Shown one piece after another: positions 21,599 through 34,734 of a DNA stretch of 64,000 nucleotides (positions within the stretch are counted from its first letter, which is position 1; each line of letters starts with the position of its first letter). The notes under the pieces were generated by a model. That model worked only from the letters and a program-made list of their open reading frames with translations, was not told the origin of the DNA and did no database searches. Position numbers and translations under genes: made by a program. Origin of the DNA: Talpa occidentalis. Its lineage: Eukaryota > Chordata > Mammalia > Eulipotyphla > Talpidae. The stretch is taken from NCBI RefSeq assembly GCF_014898055.3, contig NW_023605083.1:96807483-96871482 (forward strand), read 5' to 3'.

Positions 21599-22915
21599 TA
21601 AATAAATCTTAAATAATACATATCTTCCTCATTTTATTTAAAGCAACTGCACTGTATCATTTTCTGTTGTAATTCCAGTGAAGTGCTGTGCTTTCCTCTG
21701 CAGAGTATCCAGCTTGCACTGGTAGGACAATCATAAGGAAACCCATCTATTCTTGATATCAGAGGCCCTGATGCCCTTGCCAATTAGCATTTGAAAACCA
21801 CCATTTTGGCAAAATTCTTCCAGTGTCTTAGCTGGGGCAATAAATAGAAAAACCGTAAGTGTCCTAGCATCATGGGAAAACCTTAGCAGGATATGAGGAT
21901 GTGGAGCAGGCTTGCTCCATTAATGGTCACAGCCTAATAAACAGCGGAGCCTGACAGTATCCTAAAATATAAGTTCAGTTGAAATCTTACTCCAGTTATT
22001 TTCATTGCACTTAAGTAATAAATTTATCCCTGAATACAACTTAATCCACATCCTATTCATCATGATGTGTATTTTTAAATTGCCAGTTTTTTAAGTAGTC
22101 CAAATTTGTTGTTTTGATTTCTTCCTTACCCTCTGGTTATTTAGGAAAGCTGTAAATTGCCAAGAAAGTGTGTGTGCGTGTGCATTAATACTTGTGTTAA
22201 AATTTAAAGTTTTATTGAACTTGTGCCTGTATAATTTCTACAATTCAAAATTTATTGAAAGACTTATGGCCTCTAATATGATCAGTATTTGTATATATTT
22301 TATGATCCATTATGTAGTCTCTCTCAAAAATTATGTTTTTCTTGATCATAGTAAGAATGATTACTTAAAAGTCAAGCACTTTTAATGCTTCCATTATGTG
22401 TCATGATTTCTGTTATGCAACAATTTCTTATTCTTGTATTTTTTGCTATAATACCTTTCAAGTAAGCAATATATTTTCAAGTTCAGTCCCCAACACCATC
22501 CCCCCAACCTAAGAATGTCATTGTTTCATTTGCACATAAGAAAACACTGGCTTGATGTAAAATACTTACAGTTTTTCTCGCAGAATTATGTTTTAATTGT
22601 TTCATTTTCTTCTATATATATTTTTGTAAATAAATTAGTACTATTTTTTTCCTATCATATTTAAATTCCTTGAAATTAAACTTTTTAATTCAGATAATCT
22701 AGTTCTGTTTTCATTAAATTAGCCTGACATTAATTTTGCCCTTTGACTTAAATAGCTAAATCTTTTTCCTGTGTAATAAAAATTCATGCATAATTTCTTT
22801 CATTATTTCTCTTTTCCTGCTTTGTTCTTCCCTGCTGGAAACACTCTTATCTGTATATGAAATCTCTTGCTTTTCTTTTCAGAGAATCCTTCTTCTAGAA
22901 CTCTTATATATATAT
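21599..22915. other. AT-rich spacer, nothing recognised
   Basis: No gene, RNA gene or clear repeat was recognised in this 1.3-kb stretch. Confidence 0.4.
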
Positions 22916-24190
22916 TTTTAATTAATAGACATTTTTAGCATTTTTAGGCTTTCAGAAAAAAAAAGAGAGTAAAGTACAAAGAATTCCCATATACCCCCTC
23001 ACATTTCCTCCAGTTGCTTCTATTATTAACAGCTTGAGTTAATATGATACATTTGCTACAGTCTGTGAGTTAATATCAATGCATTATTATTAACAAAGCC
23101 CCTAGTTTACATTAGAGTTCACTCTTGGTGGGGTACATGCTACAGGTTTTGATAAATGTATAATTATAGTAACCTACAGCATAGTAGTTCTACTTTCCTT
23201 AAAATTTCTCTCTACTGTGTTTATTCCCCCACCTTTTCACTCCTCCAGCCTTTGAAATCACCTGACCTTTTCACTGTTTCCATAGTTTTACCTTTTACCT
23301 TTCCCAGAATGTCACATAGCTGGATTCATCCACTATGCTGCCTTTTCAGATTTGCTTCTTTTGCATGGCAATATGCACCTAATGTTCTTCCATGTCTTTG
23401 AAAGACTTGACAGTTCTTTTCTTTTTAGCAATGAACAGTATTCCATTGTCTGAATGTATCACAGTTTGTTTAGTCATTCATATATTCAATATCTTGGTTG
23501 TTTGCTTCCAAGTGTTGACAATTAAGCTGTTACAACATTGCATGCAGGTTTTATGCAGACATAAGTTTTCAACTCATTTGTGTAAATGCCAAGGAGCTGG
23601 ATGCTGCATCACCTGGGTGAGAGAATGTTTAGGTTTGTAAAAAACCCCCAAACTATCTTGCAATATTTGCATTCTGGCCAGCAAAGCTTGGGTGATCTTG
23701 TTCCACATCTTCATTGGTGCTTGACGTCGTCATTGTTTTTCATTTTTGCTGCTCTTGGAGGGGCGTTAAGTTATATCATTGCTGCAATTTACTTTCTCCA
23801 TTGACATCATGTTGAGCATAATCTTTTTTTAAATATTTATTTGCCATCCCCATGTCTTCTTTGATAAGTTGTCTGTTCATATCTTTGGCCCATTTTTAGT
23901 GTGTTGCTTGTAATCTTATATTTTAGTTTTTGGCATTGTGTATGTGTATATATATGTATTTCTACTCTTATAGAGTATTCTTTTAGTGTTATGGCTAGGA
24001 AATCATATCTTAATTTTTTAAGTTTTTTCTACAAGTTTTATGGTTTTGCATTTTACATTTATGTCTATCATTCATTTTGAGTTCATTTTTTGTGAAATGT
24101 GTGAAGTCTGTTTAGACTCCACTTTTTTTGCAGGTGGATATCCAGTCATGTCTGTGTCCTTTCTTATATTTTCTTTAATTTATCACGTCT
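22915..24190 (-). repeat. Antisense L1M, 3' UTR into ORF2
   Basis: A long run of antisense L1 phrases in correct order: 'gaattcccatataccccctc', 'ttgataaatgtataatta', 'ttccattgtctgaatgtatc', 'gcaggttttatgcagacata', 'tgccaaggagctggatg', 'tttggcccatttttagtg', 'tcattttgagttcatttttt'. About 1.27 kb, inactive. Confidence 0.85.
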
Positions 24191-24285
24191 CTGAGTTCTA
24201 GAAGAAATTACTGAACTTTTCCTCCAACTCATTGATAAATTTTTCATACTCTCCAGCTTTCTGTTCCCAATTTCTATTGACTTTT

Positions 24286-24543
24286 TAAAATTTTATTTTT
24301 ATTTATTTTTGCATACAAGAACTGGGGTACAGGCCAGAGGTGTGAGGGGTGAGAGGATTCACCAGAGAGGGGAACAAAACAGGCAGACTGACTGAAATAC
24401 ACTGCTGAGGGGAGAAGCGGGCGAGACAAGGAGAGGTCTGCTGTGCCATGTGGGTCAGCTCCCAGGGCTCAAACTCATGGTACAGTGGCTGGCAATAACT
24501 TGATAGCGATGAAACTTTAACCTCTGTGCCAGCAGGGAGGCCC
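24286..24543 (-). mobile_element. tRNA-derived SINE with 17-bp TSD
   Basis: Minus-strand copy ending 'gtgccagcagggaggccc' on the + strand. Flanked by 'aatttctattgactttt' (24269-24285) and 'aatttctatttactttt' (24544-24560), one mismatch. 'ggggttaa'-type subfamily with decayed CpGs. Confidence 0.93.
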
Positions 24544-24869
24544 AATTTCTATTTACTTTTTATTGATAATTTCTTACTTCCTTTTTATCTGATTCTTTCC
24601 TTATCTCAGATTGTTTTTGATGAGTAAACAATGACCTCTCCATTTTCTTGGAGAATGTGAACCAAAGATTTTTCACTTATTTGTATATAAATTGGGTGAG
24701 AATAAATCCAGTTTAAAGTTGTTCAAACCTATTGTACTGCTATGGTTAATAGCTAAATAGAATATTTAATGCTCGAAAGCTTTCCAGTTTGGACAATAAA
24801 TTATGTGTTCACTCTCTCTATAAAACTTAGTTTGTTTCTCTAAGGTTAGCTGAGCCTTGCTTTCACTAT

Positions 24870-25080
24870 ACATCTCCTCAGAGTTGTTATGAATAAGAGA
24901 AATTATTAGTCACCCTTTCTTATTTTTAACTATACTCCCTGTACACACAGCTCAAGTCAAGTACAATAATGTTATTTAACCCTCTCAATAGCCTTATAGG
25001 TTACAAATACCTTTCTCTACTAAACTCACCCAGAGTTTCGGGGTGGTGCCAGCGAGAGTTCTAATTCTAATTCTTAATTT
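24870..25080 (-). repeat. Probable MIR, antisense
   Basis: 'aaccctctcaatagccttat' and 'caaatacctttctctactaa' resemble the antisense MIR core, followed by text like the MIR head end. Strongly diverged. Confidence 0.45.
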
Positions 25081-25874
25081 TCCTAACTAAGAAAATGTCT
25101 GGAGATAGAGATGGGAGAGGATCTTTCCTTATTTTTCAGTTTGCTTATAAGGGGGCAGAGAGGATGTCCTTTGTCCCTGGCTGGTATTTGCAAAGGTGGC
25201 TTTTCTAGAGCTCTCTGGAAAGAAGCTTTCCATATGTGGAATAGCTGATGTAGCGTAAGAGTAGATATTGAGTGGGAACAGAGGTAGAGTCCATCTTTTA
25301 AGAGGCTGAGGATGACTCCTTTTACAGAATGTTTGGTCAAGCTAGACAGATAATTCTGGACACCCAAAAATCCAATGCATCTGCAAAGACCACCCATGGA
25401 TTCTGACTTGGGGAACTGTCTACACAGTCTTTGCCAGGTTTATGAAAGTGCAGGAAAAGTACAAAGACCAAAAACCTTGACCAATCCAGTCAGACATTGT
25501 GGTGACCCGGACTTATTCAACATTAAACAGACCAAGAAAGAGAAAATAATAACCACCCCAGATGCATGGAACTCACTCAACCCAGACATATTTTAGATCC
25601 AATGATGACTTAAACTGATAACTTCAGAAGATGGTCACACTGAATACATTTCATCCTTCAAACACACAAACATGTGTGACACGTGGGTCACTTCATATAT
25701 TAGAGCAGTATAGATAGAGCACCATACCAGGACCACTGCCAACTACCTGAGACCTGTAGCCACCTCCTGGCAGTGTGTGAGGTGTCATCCACTGGAACTA
25801 GTATGGGGAATATGGGGCAGGAGGCCAACCTGAGATTAGCTAGAGTTCCCAGTAGAGATCCTTTGCCTTAGTCA

Positions 25875-26028
25875 TATAAAACACTGTTTCTGCAAGTGTG
25901 GTCCACAAACCAGGAGTCTTGACATCACCTAGATGTCCACTGGAGATGGAGAAACTCAGCCACAGCCCAGGTCTACTGGGCTGCATTTGATAAATCATGA
26001 TCTGCACTTGATAAATTTCCCTGAATGC
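25875..26028 (+). repeat. MER5A-like hAT element, split by a SINE
   Basis: 'tgcaagtgtggtccacaaac', 'gacatcacctagatgtcc', 'caggtctactgggctgcat' match the order of MER5A, a non-autonomous hAT-Charlie DNA transposon. Its end seems to continue after the SINE ('ccaaaagtttgagccagg' near 26350). Confidence 0.7.
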
Positions 26029-26040
26029 TCATATACACTT

Positions 26041-26311
26041 TATTTATTTTTTAAAAAGATTTATTTATGGATACAAGAGCTGGGGTACAGGCCAGAGGTG
26101 CAGGGGGTAAGAGGATTCACCAGAGACAGAGCAGGGAACAAAATAGGCAGACTGACTGAAATACAGTGCCAAAGGGAGCAGCCAGCGAGACAGGAGAGGT
26201 CTGCTGTGTCATGTGGGTAGCTCCCTGGAAGCAGGGGATCAAACTTATGCTGCAGAGGTTGCAGATAGCTTCACAGTAAAGTGCTTAACCCCTTGGCCAC
26301 CTGGGAGGTCT
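26041..26311 (-). mobile_element. tRNA-derived SINE with 12-bp TSD
   Basis: Minus-strand copy. Flanked by exact 'tcatatacactt' at 26029-26040 and 26312-26323. The + strand shows 'tttatttatggatacaagag', 'ggattcaccagagacagag' and ends 'ccacctgggaggt'. It inserted into a MER5A-like element. Confidence 0.93.
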
Positions 26312-26369
26312 TCATATACACTTAAATAATAAGATACTTTAACTATACTTCCAAAAGTTTGAGCCAGGT

Positions 26370-28570
26370 ATGATTTTAGCAGAATGTAGCCAGAGAACAA
26401 GTGAGTATCCATTGTTCCTGTGAAAACAAGCCTGTTATCTCTAAAATCTTGTTATGGACAAGTAACATAACAAGTGGGTGGTGATGATTTGTAAGTAGTT
26501 TGTGCTCTGAAAACTTTATTTTCCTAATATTTAAGAAAATAAGTTTAAGATATTTCACACTTGTTTAAACCTAATCCAAAGTCAAAATGGATTTCTAAAA
26601 ATTATATCTGTTTCTACATCTGTTATAGGGATAAACTTTTAGCAGAAATCTACCGACTCCCCTCAAAATCTGAATACAACCAATCTGGTACTCACTCCTC
26701 CATCCCTGGACCCATTAATTGTAATTCCTGACAAAAGCAAGAATGTTAATTATGTTTGTAATAAAAAAAATACGGAAAATAAACAATATTATATCATTTT
26801 TATGAATAACTTTTAAGAGCAGTTAGACTGGATTTAGTTTTCATGTACATAGAATTTCTTGTAGGCATCCTGAGGTCTTAGATCCTTACATCAGAAAAGT
26901 TTTCTTATATTACAAATATCTCATTAAGTTTGATAAAGTAACAATCTACATTAAATATTTATATCCTGTCAATGTTTAAGGCACCTTAAGTTACCTAAGT
27001 TCAATGTGCTTGTCTTTTCATTTTTAAGGAACAATTAGTTTGTATACAAATAAAAAGACGTGGAAATTGTATAAAAAAGTTTAAAATAAAATAGGTCATT
27101 TTGACCTATTTTAATAGCAGCAACCTGGTAAATAAATACAGGTAAAGTCAATAAAGGTCTTTTGTTATCTTCTCTATGAAGCGATGGTTTGGAAAGATGA
27201 ATTTAAAAAATTCAATACAGTAATTTTCCTATTTGGTTCCTTTTCTAAGAGTTCTTGAGCTCTCTAATATTTATACCTAATTTGCAGGGGACAGTCATGG
27301 AAGAGTACTGACAAGTGTCTATTTCCTAATTTAGATAACATGTTTTCTAAAAATATGCATTTTATTTTTTTACTTAAAAGTCTCTGCTACACACAAAAAA
27401 ATATATCTTTTCTGTTTTGAGGGTAAAAAGTAAAGGAAAAATACACACTACTTAACTTTCCCTTTCAGAAAAATATGTCTTATGTACAAACAGATACAGA
27501 TAATATACCCTGAAATCTAAAATACACAGGTCAAACAATAGTCGTTAGCTGCTGTCATTGGCTGTAGTCATTAGCACCAATTGATCAGAAATGTTTTATT
27601 TTGCTTTCTCACTTTCTCTCACCCTGTCTTATCCTGATAGTTCTCTCCATGTTTCCCACCATGCCACATCCTTTACCTTCTTGAAATCAAAGTGTAAAGC
27701 AGCCTTCTTCAGAAAAATTTACCAAAGTAGCTATATCATCCTCTTTACAAAAATTCACTGTATTTTATTTCTAGTTCTCTACCTCCCTCTCAAACACTTA
27801 ATTTCAATTGCACACTTGCATGGAATCCACATTATGAGCCGCTGTTCTTCTATATTCCATTAGATGCCCCGCAGAGGTACAAAGGTAGTTTGGATTTCAG
27901 AAAATAATTTGGACGAGTGAGTAAGAAATCAGTTGGCCTCTTCTGAAACATATTACTCTTTTGGTTTTGAACTGAAGACACCATTGAGTTCACACAGACT
28001 CTAAACAGATTGGAACATGCTGACATTTATCTACACGTTCCTCAGTTCCAGCTTCAGTGCCCTTCAGTGCCCTCCCCAGTGAGTCACATTCCCCCAGGCT
28101 ACTCAGGCCCCCACCTCCCACCCCACCACAACACCGCACCTCATTTCACTGAATGAGCACTTCAGGCTTCAAGTCTTCCCTAACATCCTCGCTTCCCATG
28201 AGAATTTACCTGCTTTATTTTCCATTTCTTTAGAAGAGGGGGACAACTTAGACAGGAAAACTAATTGACACCTATGGTGGAGAGTTAAACGATTGCCTTA
28301 TTTGCATCTATAGAACTGAACTCAATGAATGGCAGGCTAATGAGGGGATTTTTAAAACTTTGTTCAGGTCATTGTTGGTGACGTTTTGGACAATGTTGGT
28401 ATAAATTTAGTTACCTTTTACGTGTGAGAACGAAGCAGCTTACATTAATATAACAGCCAGTTGCAGGTTTTACTCTCAAAAGGGGTTCATTCCTGACTAA
28501 CAACCTCAGTAAATGGGTAACAAATATTTTGGAGAAGGTGCTATTCTAGATCACTTTATTTTTCTATACT
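26370..28570. other. Noncoding spacer; weak L2-like text at 27600-27880
   Basis: No gene found. 27600-27880 has L2-like phrases ('ttctctccatgtttcccac', 'ctagttctctacctccctc') but is too diverged to call firmly. The rest is AT-rich and unassigned. Confidence 0.4.
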
Positions 28571-28574
28571 TTAA

Positions 28575-28800
28575 GTTCCCTAATGTAGACAGAGGGCTAG
28601 TAATAGTAATAACATAACAGTGGCAATTAAGTACCTGCAAGACACAAAGAATTGTGTTTTGGGTACTTTAAGAGTACCATGGGTTTAACCTAGTTGTCTT
28701 CTGAGTTATATGCTATGATTCCTTTTACAGCTGAAAGTCAGAAAGTTTAAGTGGCCTAAATTCTATAAACTAGCAAATTATAATGATCAAGCCCTAATTA
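28575..28800 (-). repeat. MIR, antisense
   Basis: Antisense MIR-type order: 'agtaatagtaataacataac', 'ccttttacagctgaaagtca', 'gtttaagtggcctaaatt'. Diverged. Confidence 0.6.
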
Positions 28801-29188
28801 GATCAGGTCTATCCTGTCCCTTAGTCTTTTGTTCTATTCTTCCTTGCCCCACAATTCACAACTACATGTTAAAGAGTCTAGACTTTCAACTTGAACTCCA
28901 CGTATGCTGGTATTCATAATGTATCACAGTCGGTATGCGAGAATGTTTGGGATTATATAGAAAATAAGATTAGCCACATGTGGATGACTGCTGAAGCAAT
29001 TCTACCTACCCATCTTTGAGAAAGCTCATTATGCAAGTCTCTTTTCTTTTTATATATTTGGAATTTTCCCTAAGAAGCACAGGCTTATAGGGATATTCAC
29101 CTCCAAAAAGGCATTCAATAGCTATAAATGGCTGAGCAACTTAACCAGAACATTCTGAAAGTTCCCCGTTGCCTCAGCTGGCAACAGA

Positions 29189-29213
29189 ACACACACACAC
29201 ACACACACACACA
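29189..29213 (+). repeat. (AC)n microsatellite
   Basis: Twelve uninterrupted AC dinucleotides after 'ggcaacagaac'. Likely length-polymorphic. Confidence 0.97.
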
Positions 29214-29819
29214 GTCACACAATTTAAAACATTTTCCAGCAAAAGCAATGCAGATATTAATTAGTCGTGAAGGGGCAAAGCAGGAGTCTCCAGATGGCAT
29301 TTCCAACACATATCAGTATAAGCAAATGTTCCTTTCTAGTATGAATCACAGTATTCAGCTCCATCCACTGTCAGATGTTGCTTTTCATTTGCTCAAGCCC
29401 AGCCAAACCAAACCAGGGATCACCAGTGGAGAGAACTGCAAATGTTTGCAAACTGTGAGCAAATTAGGAGAAAGTCCTAGATTTAGAGAGACATGAATTA
29501 TTGTGTGCAGATATAAATAAACATTGTTCTCAGCTCAGGTTCTGTCAACACCTCAGCACTCCACACAAACTTATCCAAAGATAAATGAGCTAGTGTTACT
29601 AATTCCTGATGCGCTCCAAAAACCACCTGAAGAGGCACACGCTGTACTTTACTAAGCTTGTTTGCAAAACTCAGCCTTTGGAATACAAAGCTACCACAAA
29701 GTATGTGGCCAACTCTGAAATTTCTGTGTGCTTACAGGCAGCCATAGGGCTTTTGTTGAGCCCTTATTATTTTTTCCTCCATCATCGCCATATTTTAGGA
29801 AGGCATGCTTATAATATTT

Positions 29820-31130
29820 AAAAACACAGACAATCAAAAAGAAGATTTAAAATTGCCTTAATTCTACCTACCAGAGGTGACTACTGTTAATTTTGAACAT
29901 ATGCCTCTAAAATTTGAATGCATAAATAAACTCTTCAAAATTAAAGAAGGAACATACTGGAGATAACTTTGTTCATTCAAATGTAGCCTATGGGCAATTT
30001 AATGTCTACACACAATCTTCACAATAATATTTGCAATGTTTATACATATGAACACAAAACCATTTACTCAGTCAAGACTTATGACTGGACATTCATTAAG
30101 AATTATTGCTGGACATTAAGATTGCTATAAAATCTGTGCTCCGAAAACTGTTTAGATGAATATTTTAGTAGATATTTACTTCTACAAATCTAATATCATT
30201 TTCTGAGGATAAATTCTCAGAGATGAGCTTTTTGAGGTTTTTAATACAAATTGCCTTCCAGAGAGAAAATATGAGTTTCTATGCCTTGTCATTCTACACC
30301 CAACATACCGAGTGATTATCATTCTTTTTTATATTTGTCATTCAGTAGGTAGAAGTCTATCCTGATATTTGAAAAGTTTTACTCCTATATTACTAATGAT
30401 ATTGAAGTTTTCATTATGTTTATTGAAGAACAGTATCTTCCTTTTTGTTCAGAGGATTTTGTGTATTTATTATCTCCAAGGCTGGTGATATTTTCATAGT
30501 GGTACTCTCTTGTCTGTGATATGGAATGGAAGTTCTTCCATTTTTGATTGATTTTTAACTTGATTTGTTGTTTGGAACTCAGAAAAGGTTAATATATTTA
30601 GCTTAATAAATGCAAGCATCTTAATGGAGTCTGTGATTTAAATGATTCTCAGACTATATTTCCGAAACCTAGATTTTTTAATTAATTAAATTTTTTAATC
30701 CATACAAAATAAATTTCAGAATATGATGTGAGATACAGACATCACATTTTTTTCCTCTAAGTCATGATTCAGTCATCCATACACTGTTCTTAATATAAAC
30801 CTTTTTTTCCACCCTGATTTAACATGCCACCTTTATGCTAAATGTTTTAGTTCTTAAATTTTTCATTGTGTGTCAATGATATTATCTATTCTTGTTTAAG
30901 TACTACCAAGCTATTTTAATGATTGGAGCTTTATAGTATATTTTAAAATCTCAGTGGGAAACCCTGCCTTATTCCATTTTATTTTCTAACTCTTCTTATT
31001 TAATCTTGATCCTTTATTCTTCTTGAAAAGCTTTGGAATCATTTTATTAGATATTGTGTGTAATATTACCTCATAGGCATAGATTATATTACAGAAAATT
31101 AGCATCATTACACTGTTACCTCCCGTAATA
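29820..31130 (-). repeat. Antisense old L1 (L1ME type)
   Basis: 'taccagaggtgactactgtt', 'ctgaggataaattctcagag', 'acaaattgccttccagag', 'accgagtgattatcattct' follow the antisense order of L1ME 3' sequence. ORF2-like text follows down to 'ttggaatcattttattaga'. Heavily diverged. Confidence 0.6.
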
Positions 31131-31149
31131 TAAGTATTGTGTGTCTTTC

Positions 31150-31640
31150 CTTCTATTATAGTCTTTTATGTCTGGTGGCAGAGTAGTGCTCACATATTTC
31201 ATTGCTCACCTACATTTCTCAGCTGTCCTGGCACTGCAGTCACACTGGGGTCATCTGATCTGCTCTGACCAATGGCAGAATATAAAGGATATTGATCACT
31301 TATGGTCAGAGGGAATTAAGAGTCCATATGCACCCTTCAAGTTGGTGATCGGGGAGTCAACATATTGAGGCCCGGGAAGCCACAAAATGGAAGCAGCCTG
31401 TATCTTTGAGTTGCAGCATGGAGGATGGCAGCCTTGCCCAGCCTCCCAACCTGCATCAAATGTTAAGTGAGGAAGAAGTAAGCCTTTTGCTTGTGACAAG
31501 TCATTTAGAGCTAAGGATCGATTTGTTTACTATAGCACAGTCCCTTTTAAAAGGTCATAAATTTCTTAATCAATTTATTTCTATTTATTGATATTTCTGT
31601 TCTTGTGATAGGGAAATCACATTTTGATTTACCATAATGT
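31150..31640 (+). repeat. Possible old LTR-like repeat
   Basis: 'ctgaccaatggcagaatat', 'ggaagcagcctgtatcttt' and 'gatggcagccttgcccagcc' resemble a MaLR/ERVL-type LTR, but I cannot assign a family. The short frames here have no recognisable domain. Confidence 0.35.
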
Positions 31641-33112
31641 AAATATTGTAAATAGACGGTCCATTTGCCTAGTAGGTGAGAAAGTGAACAGATTGAGGGA
31701 AAGAACTTCTCTGTGGTGCCCAACAGCTTCTATTCCTGATTGCATTGGAGCTCACACTTAGCTTGGGCTCCAGGGCAGTGTTCCAGCGCCTGCTTCCCAA
31801 GTGGAACCCACTTCCTCAGGATAAAACCAGCTTTTCAGCTGCCCTGCTTTGCTTAGTCCAGGAACTCATTTCAAGTGTAAATGTTACTGAAAACTTTAAG
31901 CAGCCTCAGTGTCTGTACCTGATACACTTACTCCCAGATTGTTTGTCCTGGTTCCCGGTGCCTCTTGCTCTAAGTTTGGGGAGGGAGGCAATTGTTGACT
32001 GCGGATTAATGGCCCCTCCTCTTTCCCCGTAATTAACCTCACCTTTATAAGTCCTGAATTATAGGTCGATAGGTTCTTTTCTCAACCTAAGCTCACCGGT
32101 ACTATAATTCACAGAAAGTCTTGAAAATTCTAGCCAATGGGCACTACCCTATAGTTTCAAATGCTGACCTGTTCTTTTTAGAGTGAATATGGGAGGGAGA
32201 ATTAATTAAATGTGGGAGTGCAAAATTTGTGTTTCTTTCATAGATATTTTCATGAGAACTTGGAGAAGACTAAGTGGAAAACCAGATGTTGCTGAGAGAA
32301 CAAGTTATCTCCTTCTCTCTACCCTCCACCACCCTCAGTTTGTGAGAGGGAGTAGCCCTGCAAACATTTATTTCCCCCACTGAACTTTACTGAGAAAATG
32401 GAAATGATTACAGTCAGTTTCAAATAATATTTTTCCCTCCGTTGCATAAATCATGAATGCTAGCCAGAACTCATTTTCAGTTGGTGTCCTTTTTTGTGTT
32501 ACTGTCTGTTCTTGGCTTTCAAACACTCATTCACAGATGAGATCTTATCGATGGAAAAAGTTCCTCACTCCCCCAGAGTCAAATGATATTAAGTATGAAT
32601 GCTTTTTCATTAACGATTCAATTTAAACAGCTATCAGGTTGTATCTTTTTATATTTTTAGAATTAAAATTATTTATGAAATAATTATGAAGTGGTAGTTT
32701 GCTTTGTTTTGAATGCCTTTTAGTTAAAGGTTGGCAATTTTAGGTTGGTTTCGAAATGATGTTTGAAATTTTTTCTGGTCTATATAATCCCAAACCCTAT
32801 GAGCCACTGGAATGTATCTTCAAATAGTTTTTCAACAAGTGGAATATTTTTTGAAGCCCTGAATTTCTGAGAATACCCATCTGTCCCACAGAAAGATAAA
32901 TTGCTGGGTCTAGTTCTTAGTTCATCACTATTTCCCCTCAAAACCCTGTGGAGTCATTTGGCATCTAACTTTCAGAGGAACTGTCTGGGACCAACCCAAA
33001 GTTTTGTGTTCTTGTATAATAATTTTTTACTAAATAGTTGTGAGATTTGATAAAATTGATTCCACCTTCTCCTTTCTCACAAGTATACTCCCCTGAGATA
33101 GGTTATGTGGTA
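31641..33112. other. Noncoding spacer, nothing recognised
   Basis: Includes a 95-codon open frame (31745-32032, +) without recognisable domain, homologous family or splice context. I do not call it a gene. Confidence 0.4.
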
Positions 33113-33176
33113 CCTGAACACCAGGAGCAGATTCTGACATCACTTAAGTTCAAATCTAGCTCTACCCTTGACTAGT
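33113..33176 (+). repeat. MIR 5' part, split by an LTR
   Basis: 'gattctgacatcacttaagt', 'ctagctctacccttgactag' match the first half of MIR. The second half is at 33645-33830. Confidence 0.6.
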
Positions 33177-33177
33177 T

Positions 33178-33644
33178 GTTATATGGGTTTAATCGTGTCC
33201 ACCAAAAATATATGTTGAATCCCTACCCCCCGCCCCAATATCTGTGAATGTGATCTTTGTTGGAAATAAGGTCTTTGCAGATATAATCATATTAAGATGA
33301 AGTCACTAGGGAGGGGCCTAATTAAATATGACTCATGTCCTCATAATAAGTGGGAAATTTGGGTGCAGAGATACAGAGTGAGAATGCTTTGCAAAGACAA
33401 GGGACACAAAAGGAATCTAGCCATGGAAGACAGAGGTAGGGACTGGAGTTTTGTTGCCACATATCAAGGAATGGAGTACCTGGGCTTATCAGAAGCTGGA
33501 AGAGACAAAGAAGGATCCTCTACTAGAAACCTCAGAGGGAGGATAACCCTGCCAACAGCTCAACTGCAGACTCACAGACTCCATGAGTGGGAACGCATGC
33601 ACTCAGTTTAAGGTATCTTGTTATGGTAGCACCAGGAAGTGAAT
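33178..33644 (+). repeat. MLT1-type MaLR LTR
   Basis: Sense LTR: 'tatgggtttaatcgtgtcc', 'tgaatgtgatctttgttgga', 'ggtctttgcagatataatc', 'ttaagatgaagtcactaggg', 'gaagctggaagagacaaag', 'ttgttatggtagcaccagga'. It carries a 104-codon chance frame (33297-33611). Inserted inside a MIR. Confidence 0.85.
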
Positions 33645-33830
33645 ACACAGATATTTCTCAACAACTCTGAGCTTCAACTACTTTAGCAATAAAATGTGGA
33701 TAACAACGTGTTGGTTATAAGATTGTTGAGAAGGTTAAATGTGATTAAACAGAAAACATAAATTATGGCCCCTAGGAAGAATCTAATAAATAAAATGGTT
33801 TGTTAATGTTGTTATCTTCATCATCTCTCC
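33645..33830 (+). repeat. MIR 3' part, split by an LTR
   Basis: 'caacaactctgagcttcaac', 'aataaaatgtggataaca', 'ataagattgttgagaaggtt' continue the MIR order interrupted at 33176. Confidence 0.65.
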
Positions 33831-33954
33831 CACCACCCCCCCACCACCTTCCTTGGGGAGACCCCTCTCCTGGAAATATTTTTTCTTTTTCTGTACTTGA
33901 CATTTTAATAGAAAGCCCATATGAATTTTATAAAATAATATAGTTACATTTTTA

Positions 33955-34075
33955 ACAGTGGATTCCTATGCCCACCCTCAAAGATGTTTGATTCAGTAGG
34001 TCTTGGGGAAGCCTCTGGAATGATTGCTATTTGAAGGTGTCCAGACATCAACTCTCACTAAGTATTGAGAATGCA
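33955..34075 (+). repeat. MER5A-like fragment
   Basis: 'gattcagtaggtcttgggga' and 'gaatgattgctatttgaagg' resemble the 3' half of MER5A. Short and diverged. Confidence 0.5.
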
Positions 34076-34289
34076 ATGTAATTTAAGTGGTAGACCTGGT
34101 ATTGGTATTACTGTTCTATAAATATGGAAACTAAGGTCAAAGGAAATTGAACCCAAGTCAGAAAATGTAAAATTAAGTAATTTTGAGGCTGAACTTCAAT
34201 AACTTCATGCATTTGATGAAATGTGAAACTCTAGACTAGCATGAAAAAATGCCAGATAATGAGGACACTATAATATATAAAATATGGGA

Positions 34290-34510
34290 GAGAGTCCAGT
34301 ACTAGGATTGAGAACACATGCTTTGGAATGAGACAGGTTTAAACTCTAAACTGGTACTGACTTTCTAGCCATGCGAACTTGGAAAAGTTATTTAACCTTT
34401 TAAGGTCTCAAGCTCTTCATCGGAAAATGGGACTAGCAGGTGTCAGGTGTCTGGTGAAAAGTGAATGAGAGGTGAAGAAAAAGCATTTAATACACAGACT
34501 GTGCTAAGTA
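34290..34510 (+). repeat. MIR SINE
   Basis: 'gcatgctttggaatgagac'-like head ('acacatgctttggaatgaga'), 'ctttctagccatgcgaactt', 'aagttatttaaccttttaag', 'cttcatcggaaaatgggac'. Good full-order match to MIR. Confidence 0.8.
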
Positions 34511-34734
34511 AGTGACATAATTTTGCCAACATGCATTGAAAATTATCTCAAAAAAGAAATCAGCATCTTTACTTACTACTAGTGTTTGTCTTAAAGATTT
34601 GAGTGCAGAGAGAAAGAAGGTCTACAGATGAGAACTCGTAAGTTATTTTAGAAAGGATGTGATAGTCATGCTTTCAGAAGAGCTTATTGATTATTAACAG
34701 ATTGAGAATAACTTTTCTGGGGATTCTTCTTTTA

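Noticed and set aside
31745..32032. 95-codon plus-strand frame
   Set aside because: No domain, no neighbouring exon signals. Leu/Pro-rich composition is common in chance frames.
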